From Actinospineispora eucalypti (GTDB lineage: Bacteria > Actinomycetota > Actinomycetes > Mycobacteriales > Pseudonocardiaceae), in the NCBI GenBank assembly GCA_014208095.1, contig JACHMT010000001.1:2852001-2916000 (forward strand): a DNA stretch of 64,000 nt, written 5' to 3'. This document shows positions 31,084 through 39,606 of the stretch, in pieces. The notes under the pieces are model-generated. The model searched no databases and was not told where the DNA came from. It saw only the letters and a program-made list of their open reading frames with translations. Numbering within the stretch: the stretch's first letter is position 1; each line of letters starts with the position of its first letter. A program made the translations under genes and the position numbers.

Positions 31084-31886
31084 CCATCGCCCCGGAGCGC
31101 ACGATCGCGTCCGAAGACTCGCCCGACCTGCCCCTGCCCCGGTTCACCGTCTCGCTGGAGAACTTCACCGGGCCGTTCGACCTGTTGCTGCAGCTGATCA
31201 ACAAGCACGAGCTGGACGTTACCGAGGTGGCGCTGCACCGGGTCACCGACGACTTCATCGCCCACACCAGGGCGCTCACCGAGTCCGGCAACGACGCCGA
31301 CCTGGACGAGATCACCGAGTTCCTGGTCATCGCGGCCACCCTGCTCGACCTCAAGGCCGCCCGGCTGCTGCCCGGCGCGGACGTGGAGGACGCCGAGGAC
31401 CTGGCCCTGCTGGAGGCGCGCGACCTGCTGTTCGCCCGGCTGCTGCAGTACCGGGCGTACAAGCAGGTGGCCGGGCTGTTCGTGGAGCTGGAGGCGTCCG
31501 CGCTGCGCCGCTACCCGCGGTCGGTGGCGCTGGAGGACCGCTACGCCGAGATGCTGCCCGAGGTGATGCTGGGCATGGACGCCCAGCGGTTCGCCGAGCT
31601 GGCCGCCGCCGTGTTCCGGCCCAAGCCCCCGCCCACGGTGTCGCTGGAGCACCTGCACACCGGGATGATCTCGGTGCCGGAGCACATGGAGATCCTGCGG
31701 GAGCGGCTGCTCGAGATCCGCCGGGCCAGCTTCGGGCAGCTCATCGCCGACTGCGGCGAGCCGATCGAGGTGGTGGCCCGGTTCCTGGCGGTGCTCGAGC
31801 TGCACCGGGAGGACAGCGTGCTGCTGGACCAGCCCGAGGCCTTCGGCGAGCTGATGGTGAGCTGGACCGGGAAGGAATCCCGTTGA
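31080..31886 (+). CDS. scpA: Segregation and condensation protein A (kleisin)
   Basis: ScpA is the kleisin bridging SMC heads. The 268-residue product has FTGPFDLLLQLINKHELDV at the N-terminal SMC-neck-binding part and a C-terminal winged helix (EVVARFLAVLELHRED). Translation starts with GTG overlapping the parA stop. The stop overlaps the TTG start of scpB. Confidence 0.93.
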   Translation: MTIAPERTIASEDSPDLPLPRFTVSLENFTGPFDLLLQLINKHELDVTEVALHRVTDDFIAHTRALTESGNDADLDEITEFLVIAATLLDLKAARLLPGADVEDAEDLALLEARDLLFARLLQYRAYKQVAGLFVELEASALRRYPRSVALEDRYAEMLPEVMLGMDAQRFAELAAAVFRPKPPPTVSLEHLHTGMISVPEHMEILRERLLEIRRASFGQLIADCGEPIEVVARFLAVLELHREDSVLLDQPEAFGELMVSWTGKESR

Positions 31887-32491
31887 GCGACTCGACGCCC
31901 AGCGTCGAGGAGCTGGAGGCCGAGTTCTCGACGGATGCCGAGGACGAGCTCCTCTCCGACCACGACCTGGAGGCGGCGCTGGAGGCGTTGCTGCTGGTCG
32001 TGGACGAGCCGGCCGAGGACGCCCTGCTCGCCGAGGCGCTGGGCCAGCCCACCGAACGGGTGCGCGAGGCGTTGACCCGGCTGGCCGGTCGGTACGCCGC
32101 CGAGGAGCGGGGCATCGACCTGCGCCACATCGGTGGCGGCTGGCGGTTCTACACCCGGGACCGGTACGCGCCCTACGTGGAGCGCATGCTGCGCGACGGG
32201 CAGCGGGCCAAGCTGACCCGCGCCGCGTTGGAGACCCTGGCCGTCGTGGCCTACCGCCAGCCGGTGACCAGGGCGCGGGTGTCCGCGGTGCGCGGGGTGA
32301 ACTGCGACGGGGTGATCCGCACGCTGCTCACCCGGGGGCTGGTCGAGGAGACCGGCATCGACCCGCAGACCCAGGGCATCCTGTACCGGACCACCGAACT
32401 TTTCCTCGAGCGGTTGGGGCTGTCCTCGCTGGACGAACTGCCGCCGCTCGCCCCCCTGCTGCCCGAAGTGGACGCCATCGACGATGTTTGA
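31883..32491 (+). CDS. scpB: Segregation and condensation protein B
   Basis: ScpB dimers bind the middle of ScpA. The 202-residue protein has two winged helices, with LEALLLVVDEPAEDALLAEA in the first and ETLAVVAYRQPVTRARVSAV and RGVNCDGVIRTLLTRGLV in the second. A TTG start at 31883 is used because it overlaps the scpA stop (TTGA) and AAGGAA lies upstream. The 3' end overlaps the next gene by 8 bases. Confidence 0.92.
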   Translation: MSDSTPSVEELEAEFSTDAEDELLSDHDLEAALEALLLVVDEPAEDALLAEALGQPTERVREALTRLAGRYAAEERGIDLRHIGGGWRFYTRDRYAPYVERMLRDGQRAKLTRAALETLAVVAYRQPVTRARVSAVRGVNCDGVIRTLLTRGLVEETGIDPQTQGILYRTTELFLERLGLSSLDELPPLAPLLPEVDAIDDV

Positions 32492-33242
32492 TCAAGAACC
32501 GGCGGATGAGCAAGAACCGGCCGGAATTCGCCTGCAGAAGGTGCTCTCCCAGGCCGGTGTGGCCTCGCGGCGTGCCGCCGAGGAGCTGATCGCGCAGGGC
32601 CGGGTGAGCGTGGACGGCCAGGTCGTGCACCAGATGGGCCGGCGGATCGACCCGCTGGTGGCGGTGGTCCGGGTGGACGGCGACCGCATCGAGCTGCGCA
32701 ACGACGTGGTGCACCTGGCGCTGAACAAGCCCAAGGGGATGCTCTCCACCATGTCCGACGACCGGGGCCGCCCGTGCGTCGGCGACCTGGTGGCCGAGCG
32801 GGAGGCCGGGCTGTTCCACGTCGGCCGGCTGGACGCGGACACCGAGGGCCTGCTGCTGCTCACCAACGACGGCGAGCTGGGCCACCGGCTGATGCACCCC
32901 TCGTTCGAGGTGCGCAAGACATACCTGGCCGAGGTACCCGGGCCGATCCCGAAGGGCCTGTGGCGGCAGCTGCGCAACGGGGTGCAGCTGGAGGACGGCC
33001 TGGTCCGGGTGGACGACTTCAAGGTGATCGACGTGCACTCCGGCCGGGCGATGGTCGAGCTGACCCTGCACGAGGGCCGCAAGCACGTGGTGCGCCGGCT
33101 GCTGGCCGAGGTGGAGCACCCGGTGCGCCGCCTGGTGCGCACCGCCATCGGCGACGTGCAGCTGGGCACCCAGCGCCCCGGCACCCTGCGCCGGCTGAAC
33201 CGCAAGGAGCTGGGCTCGCTGTACTCAGCCGTGGGTCTGTAG
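32484..33242 (+). CDS. 23S rRNA pseudouridine synthase RluB-like (Rv1711)
   Basis: The 252-residue protein has an S4 domain (IRLQKVLSQAGVASRRAAEE) and a RsuA/RluB-type catalytic domain with the Asp in GRLDADTEGLLLLTNDG. Such enzymes change uridine to pseudouridine in rRNA. Gene order scpB-this gene-cmk-der is conserved in actinobacteria; here bcp, a deaminase, aroH and other genes separate it from cmk. The 3' end overlaps the convergent peroxiredoxin gene by 18 bases. Confidence 0.9.
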   Translation: MFDQEPADEQEPAGIRLQKVLSQAGVASRRAAEELIAQGRVSVDGQVVHQMGRRIDPLVAVVRVDGDRIELRNDVVHLALNKPKGMLSTMSDDRGRPCVGDLVAEREAGLFHVGRLDADTEGLLLLTNDGELGHRLMHPSFEVRKTYLAEVPGPIPKGLWRQLRNGVQLEDGLVRVDDFKVIDVHSGRAMVELTLHEGRKHVVRRLLAEVEHPVRRLVRTAIGDVQLGTQRPGTLRRLNRKELGSLYSAVGL

Positions 33243-33686
33243 CTCCCGGACCACCCGGAGCGCTTCGTCCGCGTGCTGGTTGAAGTGCAGCTCGCTCTTG
33301 ATCACTTCGACGACCCGGCGGTCCTGGCCGATGACGAAGGTGACCCGCTTGGTGTGCAGCGGGGAGAACCGCCGCCACACGCCGAACGTCCTGGCCACCG
33401 CGCCGCCCTCGTCGGAGAGCAGCGGGTAGTCGAAGTGGTGCTTGCCGGCGAAGCTGCCCTGCTTGGCCACCCCGTCCGGGCTGATGCCCACCCGCTGCGC
33501 GCCGACCGCCGCGAACTCGGCCGCCAGGTCCCGGAAGTGGCAGGCCTCCTTGGTGCACCCGGTGGTGTTCGCCGCCGGGTAGAAGAACAGCACCACGGGG
33601 CCGTCCTCGAGCAACGTGCTGAGCCGGCGCACGGTGCCGGCCTGGTCGAGCAGTTCGAAGTCCTCGACCTCGTCGCCCGGCTTCAT
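33225..33686 (-). CDS. bcp: Thioredoxin-dependent peroxiredoxin, Bcp/PrxQ type
   Basis: The 153-residue protein reduces hydroperoxides. FFYPAANTTGCTKEAC carries the peroxidatic Cys44 and the resolving Cys49 five residues later, the atypical two-Cys PrxQ pattern. VRTFGVWR-like ARTFGVWRRF and RVTFVIG complete the thioredoxin fold. Its ATG overlaps the stop of the deaminase gene upstream, so the two form an operon on the minus strand. Confidence 0.92.
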   Translation of the reverse strand: MKPGDEVEDFELLDQAGTVRRLSTLLEDGPVVLFFYPAANTTGCTKEACHFRDLAAEFAAVGAQRVGISPDGVAKQGSFAGKHHFDYPLLSDEGGAVARTFGVWRRFSPLHTKRVTFVIGQDRRVVEVIKSELHFNQHADEALRVVRELQTHG

Positions 33687-34138
33687 CGTTCGGCCTCCAG
33701 ATTGAGGTGGGCGTTCGGCGCCTTGGCGGCCTCCGCCAGCTCGGACAGCTCGCGCACCGCCACGCCTTGCTGCCTCAGCAGCTCGACGCCGACACAGTCT
33801 GGCACGAACAGCGCCGGTTCCCGCCAGGCGATCACCACTCGGGTGATGCCGGCGTCCAGGATCAGCTCGGTGCAGGTGCGGGACCGGCTGGCCCGGGTCG
33901 AGCAGGGCTCCAGCGTGCTGTAGACCGTGGCGTTTCCCAGGCGGGGATCGCCGGCGACCTTGGCCAGCGCGGTCTCCTCGGCGTGCGCCCTCGGGTCGTT
34001 CTCCCGCGAGTAGCCTGAGGCCAGCTCAGTTCCGTCGGCGGCGACGATCACCGCGCCGACCGAGAACGCGGTGTTCGACGGCGGGCAGCGGCGCGCCAGC
34101 TCAATCGCCCGGCACATCCACCACTCGTCGCTGCGCAC
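33683..34138 (-). CDS. Cytidine/deoxycytidylate deaminase-like zinc enzyme (RibD N-domain type)
   Basis: The 151-residue product has the deaminase zinc signature: HAE at 52-54 and PC (Cys79) with a second Cys (Cys89) ten residues on in TLEPCSTRASRSRTC. Longer C-C spacing than in plain cytidine deaminases resembles the RibD deaminase domain, but no reductase domain follows. The GTG at 34138 is chosen because the residues before it are not conserved-looking. The substrate is not clear: a riboflavin intermediate or a free pyrimidine are both possible. Confidence 0.78.
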   Translation of the reverse strand: MRSDEWWMCRAIELARRCPPSNTAFSVGAVIVAADGTELASGYSRENDPRAHAEETALAKVAGDPRLGNATVYSTLEPCSTRASRSRTCTELILDAGITRVVIAWREPALFVPDCVGVELLRQQGVAVRELSELAEAAKAPNAHLNLEAER

Positions 34139-34161
34139 CGACCCACCGTATGGTGTCCTCC

Positions 34162-34524
34162 ATGGCAGTGCGAGCCGTGCGCGGCGCAACTCAGGTGGAC
34201 AACAACGCCCGGGAAGAAATCCTGGACGCCACCGCCGAGCTGGTGGCCGAGGTGCTCTACCGGAACGCGTTGACCCCGGACGACGTGATCTCCATCGTGT
34301 TCACCGCCACCCCCGATCTGACCGCCGAGTTCCCCGCGTACGCGGCGCGCAAAATGGGCCTGACCGACGTCCCGCTGATGTGCGCCACGGAGATCGCCGT
34401 ACCCGGCGCCATGCCCCGGGTGCTGCGCCTTCTGGCGCACGTCGACACGGAACGGGCGCGCTCCGACATCCGCCACTGCTACCTGCGCGGCGCCGCCGCC
34501 CTCCGCACCGACCTCCCCAAATAG
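34162..34524 (+). CDS. aroH: Chorismate mutase, AroH class
   Basis: This enzyme converts chorismate to prephenate for phenylalanine and tyrosine. The 120-residue protein has the AroH beginning AVRAVRGATQVDNN with the active-site Arg, DVISIVFTATPDL, PAYAARKMG, and CATEIAVPGAMPRVLR. AroH-type mutases are trimeric and unlike the AroQ fold. The ATG at 34162 matches the family beginning; an ATG at 34150 is possible. It is divergent from the deaminase gene, with starts only 23 bases apart. Confidence 0.93.
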   Translation: MAVRAVRGATQVDNNAREEILDATAELVAEVLYRNALTPDDVISIVFTATPDLTAEFPAYAARKMGLTDVPLMCATEIAVPGAMPRVLRLLAHVDTERARSDIRHCYLRGAAALRTDLPK

Positions 34525-34534
34525 CCCCCCCGCC

Positions 34535-34610
34535 CCGACGCCGCACAGGAAACCGTGGTGCCGCACAGCTCGCACCATGGGCGGCGTCCGGCTTTCCTGT
34601 GCGGCGTCGG
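34535..34610. repeat. 18-bp perfect inverted repeat after aroH
   Basis: CCGACGCCGCACAGGAAA (34535-34552) is perfectly repeated in inverted orientation at 34593-34610, with a 40-base loop. It lies 10 bases after the aroH stop and has no T run, so it could be a GC-type terminator or a dispersed palindromic element. Confidence 0.7.
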
Positions 34611-34717
34611 TGATCTGCTGCTCCCGTTCGGTCCAGCCCAACTCGACCCGGCCCGCCGACGTGCGGTCTAGATGTACTGCCCCGGGAGGTTGGTGTTGAT
34701 CTTCAGGTGCGTCGGCC

Positions 34718-35082
34718 GCCGGTTCAAGACAGCTTGGACGGCGCGGTCGGGCGGTCTGCCGCGGCTTGGGTGCCGCCCTTTTGGGTTACGCCCGCTCCCG
34801 AGCCCTGGCGCGAGCCCGGATTCCGCACCTCGGTTACGGACCGTGGTCGAGTTGCGGGCGGCTGGCGCGGCCGGCTTCATCGAGCGCAACCTCAGTCCGG
34901 TGGATTCCATGATCGAAGGGGACTGAGCCAGCACTCGGTGAGTGACGGCAGCTCGAACCGTTCGGAAAGCCGCCCCGGCAGTCACGGTAAGTAGCGAAAC
35001 CGAATCCGCAGGCCGCGCAACGGGCGGCACCCAAGCCGCGGCAGACCGCCCGGCCGCGCCGTCCAAGCTGCCTTGAACCGGC
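34718..35082. repeat. 365-bp element bounded by 61-bp inverted repeats (MITE-like)
   Basis: The left arm 34718-34778 and the right arm 35022-35082 are inverted copies with only two mismatches over 61 bases. The 243-base interior has no convincing gene. A short frame ending near 34926 (FIERNLSPVDSMIEGD) looks protein-like but has no recognised family. No transposase is present, so a non-autonomous miniature element or a regulatory cruciform is possible. No clear target-site duplication is seen. Confidence 0.75.
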
Positions 35083-35335
35083 ACCGCCTCAAACCGGCAC
35101 GGCCGTCTGCCGGCACCGCCTCAAACCGGCACGGCCGTCTGCCGGCACCGCCTCAAACCGGCACGGCCGTCTGCCGGCACCGCCTCAAACCGGCACGGCC
35201 GCGACCCGGCATGGCCTCAAACCGGTATGGCCGCGACCCGGCGGCATGGCCGTAACCCGGCACGGCCCCGACCCGGCACCGCCCCGACCCGGCACCGCCG
35301 TAACCCGGCATGGCCGCTCCCAGCACAGCCGCGAA
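35078..35335 (+). repeat. 16-base-period minisatellite
   Basis: About 16 tandem units start at 35078 and each begins CCGGCA or a close variant. Units alternate CCGGCACCGCCTCAAA and CCGGCACGGCCGTCTG in the first part, making a perfect 32-base higher-order repeat at 35078, 35110, 35142 and 35174. They then diverge to CCGGCATGGCCGCGAC-like units. One unit is 19 bases and one 15. The first unit overlaps the end of the inverted-repeat element. The array ends about 50 bases before the convergent gadB stop. Confidence 0.85.
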
Positions 35336-35385
35336 CCGGCGGCGCTTCGGAGGTGCCGGACGGGGACCACCAGCCCGCCGGAGGG

Positions 35386-36804
35386 TCAGGTGGGGGTGGT
35401 GGTGCCGTGGGAGAAGGCGGCGGACTCGGGGCCTCGGGTGGGGGTGGATTGGGCGGATAGGCGGGGGAGGGCGCGGCGCAGGTCGCTGAGCAGCATCTCG
35501 GCCAGGTCGCGGCTGAAGCCGTTGCGCACCACGAAGCGCAGTACGGAGAGATCGGTCCGGTTGGGCGGGAAGGTGTACGCCGGCACCAGCCAGCCGCTCT
35601 CCCGCAGCGCGGCCGAGACGTCGAACACCGAGTAGCCGGTCACCTCGTCGCGCAGCGCGCAGGCGAACACCGGCAGCTGTGATCCGTCGGTGAGCAGCCG
35701 GAACGGACCGAGCGCGGCGATCTCCCCGGCCAGATGGGTGGCCACGTCCCGGCAGTGTTGCTGGGCCAGCCGGTAGCCGTCGAAGCCCAGCCGGATGAAG
35801 TTGTAGTACTGCGCGACCACCTGGGCGCCGGGGCGGGAGAAGTTGAGCGCGAAGGTGGGCATGTCCCCGCCGAGGTAGTTGACCCGGAACACCAGCTCCT
35901 CGGGCAGCGCGGCGGCCTCCCGCCAGACCACCCAGCCCACCCCCGGGTAGACCAGGCCGTACTTGTGCCCGGAGGTGTTGATCGAGGCCACCCGGGGCAG
36001 CCGGAAGTCCCACGGCAGCTCCGGATCCAGGAACGGCGCGATCATCGCGCCGGAGGCGCCGTCCACGTGCACCGGCACGTCCAGCCCGGTCCGCTCGCGC
36101 AGATCGTCCAGCGCCGCGCACACCTGGGCGACCGGTTCGTAGGCGCCGTCGAAGATGGAGCCGAGGATGGCCACGACGCCGATGGTGTTCTCGTCCACCA
36201 GCTTGACCGCCTCCTCGGCGGACAGGGTGAACCGGTCGCCGTCCATCGGCACGTAGCGCGGCTCGACCTCCCAGAACTCGCAGAACTTCTCCCAGCAGAT
36301 CTGGACGTTGATGCCCATCACCAGGTTGGGCCGGTCCTCGGGCCGGCCGGCCGCCCGCCGCGCGTTCCGCCAGCGGCGTTTCAGCGCCAGCCCGGCCAGC
36401 ATGCAGGCCTCGGAGGAACCGGTGGTGGAGCAGCCGACGGTGCCCTCCGGGTCCGGCGCGTGCCACAGCTTGGCGAGCATCCGCACGCAGCGCTCCTCCA
36501 GCTCGGCGGTGCGCGGGTACTCGTCCTTGTCGATCATGTTCTTGTCGAAGCAGTCCGACATCAACCGGGCGGCCTGTGGCTCCATCCAGGTGGTCACGAA
36601 GGTGGCCAGGTTGAGCCGCGCGTTGCCGTCCAGCATCAGCTCGTCGTGGGTGATCTGGTACGCCAGCTCGGGGTCCATGCCGAGCGCGGGCAGCTCGTCC
36701 CGGGGCACCCGCATCGGTTCCCGGCTGAACAGCGGGTTGATCGCCAGGTCGGCGCCGGCCCGGCGCTCCGGCCGGCCGGCGTTGGCGGGGTGGGTCAGCG
36801 GCAT
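35386..36804 (-). CDS. gadB: Glutamate decarboxylase
   Basis: GadB turns glutamate into GABA and CO2, consuming a proton. The 472-residue PLP enzyme has TVGCSTTGSSEACMLAGLAL, the HVDGASGAMIAPF block and Lys281 in INTSGHKYGLVYPG, matching the E. coli Lys276 position. The C-terminus is Ser/Thr/Pro-rich. The ATG at 36804 lies 17 bases after the MFS transporter stop, so the genes are probably co-transcribed with marR-MFS-gadB. The usual GadC antiporter family is not what lies next to it. Confidence 0.93.
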   Translation of the reverse strand: MPLTHPANAGRPERRAGADLAINPLFSREPMRVPRDELPALGMDPELAYQITHDELMLDGNARLNLATFVTTWMEPQAARLMSDCFDKNMIDKDEYPRTAELEERCVRMLAKLWHAPDPEGTVGCSTTGSSEACMLAGLALKRRWRNARRAAGRPEDRPNLVMGINVQICWEKFCEFWEVEPRYVPMDGDRFTLSAEEAVKLVDENTIGVVAILGSIFDGAYEPVAQVCAALDDLRERTGLDVPVHVDGASGAMIAPFLDPELPWDFRLPRVASINTSGHKYGLVYPGVGWVVWREAAALPEELVFRVNYLGGDMPTFALNFSRPGAQVVAQYYNFIRLGFDGYRLAQQHCRDVATHLAGEIAALGPFRLLTDGSQLPVFACALRDEVTGYSVFDVSAALRESGWLVPAYTFPPNRTDLSVLRFVVRNGFSRDLAEMLLSDLRRALPRLSAQSTPTRGPESAAFSHGTTTPT

Positions 36805-36821
36805 GTTCGCGACCGTAGCGG

Positions 36822-38105
36822 TCAGTCGTTCAGCTCCTCCAGGGTGCGGCCCGAGGTCTCCTCGCCGAGCAGCGCGGCGCCCGCCGCGACCACACCCAAC
36901 ACGCCGAGCAGCGCGAACACCGCCGCCGCCGGTGCCCCGGCGGACATCAGCGAGCCGACCAGCACCGGACCGACGATCATCCCCACCCGGCCGATCGCGC
37001 CGTGGAAGCTGATCCCGGTGCCCCGGCCGCGGGTCGGGTACAGCTCGGGGGTGTACAGGTACAGGCAGATCGTCGAGGCGTAGATGAAGAACGTTGCCAG
37101 CGTGCTCCAGACGACCACCGAGGCGCCCTGCCCGGCGCCGAGCGCGGCCAGCGCGAGCAGCGGCAGACCCGCGCCGGCCAACCCGGCCGCGATGCTGGCC
37201 CGCCGGCCGATCCGGTCGACGAGCAGCGCGACCGCGACGCAGCCGAGGAACCCGCTCAGGCTGCTGACCAGCGTGTAGTTGAGCGCCGTCCGGATCGGCA
37301 GGTGGTAGATCGACGTGTAGATGGTGGGCAGCCAGGTGGTCAGCCCGTAGTTGACCAGGAAGCCGGCGAACCAGAGCACCGCCAGTATCGCGGTGCGCCG
37401 CCGGTACCGGCCGCCGAACAGGTCGCGCACCCGTGCGGTTCCCTCCCGCTCGCCGGGCGCGTCGATCACCGGGGAAGGCTCCGGCAGCGGTGCACCCGTC
37501 GCCGCGCCGACCCGGTCCTCGATGGTGCGCATGGCGCGTTCCGCGCGCTCGGTGTCGCCCCGCGAGGCCAGCCACCGGGGCGACTCCGGTACCTCGCGGA
37601 TCACCAGCAGGGCCAGGACGGCGGGCAGCGCGCCGATCAGGTACAGCGCCCGCCAGCCGAACGCCGGCACCACCACCGAGGCGATCAGCGCGGCGGAGCT
37701 CAGCCCGGCGGGGAAGGCCAGCTCGTAGAGCAGCACGAACCGGCCCCGGGCCCGCGCCTTGGCCAGCTCGTTGACGAACACGGCCGCCGCCGGCACCTCG
37801 CCGCCGATGCCCAGGCCCTGCACGAAGCGCAGTGCGGCGAACACCTCGATGTTGGGCGAGACCATCAGCAGCAGGCTGGCCAGCGCGGTGACCAGCATCG
37901 CCGCCACCACCACCCGGATGCGGCCGAAGCGGTCGGCGAGCACGCCGGTGAGCATTGCGCCGATCAGCATGCCGGCCGACCCGGTGGTCACCACCATGGT
38001 CAGCTCGACCGGCGTGAGCTGCCACTCCACCTTGAACAACGGCATGGAGTAGGCGACCAGCAGCTGGTCGAAGCCCTCGAAAAAAGTGGCGATGCCGAGC
38101 AGCAC
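36822..38105 (-). CDS. MFS transporter, sugar/aromatic acid porter type; true start probably upstream
   Basis: The protein has about 12 membrane helices. GVLADRFGRIRVVV is the first cytoplasmic loop motif of the major facilitator family, RFVQGLGIGGEVPAA and REVPESPRWLASRGD are typical of the sugar/metabolite porter branch, and LVDRIGRRASIAAG repeats the loop motif. GTG 38105 gives 427 residues but cuts into the first helix. The frame continues upstream for 31 codons with family-like sequence (ISARLERLPGSGWQRKV) back to the marR stop. No ATG, GTG or TTG exists there, but a CTG at 38198 has GAGG 8 bases before it. The substrate is unknown; GABA or an aromatic acid would fit the context. Confidence 0.85.
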   Translation of the reverse strand: MLLGIATFFEGFDQLLVAYSMPLFKVEWQLTPVELTMVVTTGSAGMLIGAMLTGVLADRFGRIRVVVAAMLVTALASLLLMVSPNIEVFAALRFVQGLGIGGEVPAAAVFVNELAKARARGRFVLLYELAFPAGLSSAALIASVVVPAFGWRALYLIGALPAVLALLVIREVPESPRWLASRGDTERAERAMRTIEDRVGAATGAPLPEPSPVIDAPGEREGTARVRDLFGGRYRRRTAILAVLWFAGFLVNYGLTTWLPTIYTSIYHLPIRTALNYTLVSSLSGFLGCVAVALLVDRIGRRASIAAGLAGAGLPLLALAALGAGQGASVVVWSTLATFFIYASTICLYLYTPELYPTRGRGTGISFHGAIGRVGMIVGPVLVGSLMSAGAPAAAVFALLGVLGVVAAGAALLGEETSGRTLEELND

Positions 38106-38201
38106 CAGGACCTTCCGCTGCCAGCCGGAGCCGGGCAGCCGCTCCAGCCGCGCGGAGATGTCGCGGATCGTGCCGGATCGCGCGCGTGGCGCGGACAGAG
38201 C

Positions 38202-38738
38202 TCAGTCCTCGGCGTGGGCGATCTTGGCCAGCTCCAGCGAGAGCTCCAGCCGGCTGAGCAGCTGGGCGAGCTGCTTGCGTTCGGTCATGGTGAGGCCGAC
38301 CAGCATGCGCTGCTCGTTGCTGAAGTGGTCCTCCACCACGGCGTCGATCACCGCCAGGCCGGCGTCGGTGAGCCGCACGTACACCACCCGGCCGTCGTGC
38401 GGGTCACCCTCCCGGATCACCAGCCCGTCCGCCTCGAGCCGCTTCACCCGCAGCGTGATGCCGCCGGTGGTGACCAGGGTCTGGTTGGCCAGCTCGCCGG
38501 CGGTGCGGCGGAACGGCGGCCCGCTGCGGCGCAGCGCGGAGAGCACGTCGAACGCGGCCATGCTGATGCCGTGCTTCTCGAACACCGGCACGATGTGGTC
38601 GAGGTAGCGGTAGAAATCGCGGTGCAACCGGCCGAACACCGCCATCGCGGAAACGTCCACGTCCGGCCGCTGCTGGCGCCACTGCTCCATCAGCAGGTCG
38701 ACGGCGTCCGGACCAAGCCGGTCGGTGCCACGGGCCAC
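38202..38738 (-). CDS. MarR family transcriptional regulator
   Basis: The 178-residue protein is a winged helix dimer of the MarR type. AFDVLSALRRSGPPFRRTAG and ELANQTLVTTGGITLRVKRLEADG form the recognition part, GDPHDGRVVYVRLTDAG the wing. The GTG start has GGGAGG about 7 bases upstream. It heads the marR-MFS-gadB group and probably senses the compound exported or imported by the MFS protein. Its stop is directly followed in the same frame by the MFS coding sequence. Confidence 0.9.
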   Translation of the reverse strand: MARGTDRLGPDAVDLLMEQWRQQRPDVDVSAMAVFGRLHRDFYRYLDHIVPVFEKHGISMAAFDVLSALRRSGPPFRRTAGELANQTLVTTGGITLRVKRLEADGLVIREGDPHDGRVVYVRLTDAGLAVIDAVVEDHFSNEQRMLVGLTMTERKQLAQLLSRLELSLELAKIAHAED

Positions 38739-38876
38739 CGTGAACCTCCCGGGCCAAGCGCAGTGGTCGTCGTTGCGGGGGAAACCATAGCCGATGTGAC
38801 GCCGCGTGTTGGTATTACGGCGAGCTTCGCGTCCCGGCCGTTACGCACGCCGTTCCACAGGGCACAATGGATACTC

Positions 38877-39575
38877 GTGGGTGGGCAGCGACTACGTGGA
38901 GTCATCGCGCTGGACGGGCCGTCCGGCACCGGCAAGTCGACGGCGGCGCGGCGCCTGGCCGAACGCCTCGGCGCGGCCTACCTGGACACCGGCGCGATGT
39001 ACCGGGCGGCCACGCTGGCGGTGCTGCGCGCCGAGCTGGACCCGTCGTCCCCGGCCGCCGTGCCGACGGCGGTGGCCGCCGGGATCGCGGTGGGCACCGA
39101 CCCGGTGCGGCCGACGGTGCGGCTGGCCGGTGAGGACGTCGCCGAGGAGATCCGGGGGCCGGAGGTGACCGGCGCGGTGAGTGCGGTCTCGGCGCACCAG
39201 CAGGTCCGGGACCGGTTGGTCGGCCTGCAGCGGGACATCATCCACGAGGCGGCGGCCGCCGGCGGCATCGTGGTGGAGGGCCGGGACATCGGCACGGTGG
39301 TCGCCCCGGACGCCCCGCTGAAGGTGTACCTGACCGCCTCCGACCGGGTGCGTGCCGGCCGCCGCGACGACCAGGACCGGCGGGCCGGCCGCACCACCGA
39401 CCTGGCCAGCACGCTGGTCGCGGTGCGCCGCCGTGACGAGCTGGACTCCGGTCGCGCGGTGTCCCCGCTGCGCCCGGCCGCCGACGCGGTCACCCTGGAC
39501 ACCTCCGAGCTGGACCTGGACGGGGTGCTCGGCGCGCTGCTCGCGCTGGTCGCCGAGCGGGGCCTGGCGGACTGA
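38877..39575 (+). CDS. cmk: Cytidylate kinase
   Basis: Cmk phosphorylates CMP and dCMP. The 232-residue protein has the P-loop DGPSGTGKST (13-22), YLDTGAMYRAATL, VVEGRDIGTVVAPDA and the Lid-region R-rich DDQDRRAGR. The GTG at 38877 is used, with the start preceded by GGCACAATGGATACTC. Gene order cmk-plsC-der is common in actinomycetes (Rv1712-Rv1713 without plsC in M. tuberculosis). Confidence 0.94.
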   Translation: MGGQRLRGVIALDGPSGTGKSTAARRLAERLGAAYLDTGAMYRAATLAVLRAELDPSSPAAVPTAVAAGIAVGTDPVRPTVRLAGEDVAEEIRGPEVTGAVSAVSAHQQVRDRLVGLQRDIIHEAAAAGGIVVEGRDIGTVVAPDAPLKVYLTASDRVRAGRRDDQDRRAGRTTDLASTLVAVRRRDELDSGRAVSPLRPAADAVTLDTSELDLDGVLGALLALVAERGLAD

Positions 39576-39606
39576 TCGCCACACCGGCACGGCACAATGG
39601 TTTTCC

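Noticed and set aside
34672..34926. 84-codon frame across the left inverted-repeat arm
   Set aside because: It starts inside the repeat and has no family. Only its last 25 residues look protein-like, which is not enough to call a gene.
35078..35335. Possible CRISPR array
   Set aside because: The 32-base units are contiguous, without unique spacers, and are built of 16-base half units. No cas genes are near.
37002..38876. Long plus-strand frame running into cmk from upstream
   Set aside because: The part before the cmk GTG is the antisense of the MFS and MarR genes. Only the last 232 residues match Cmk.
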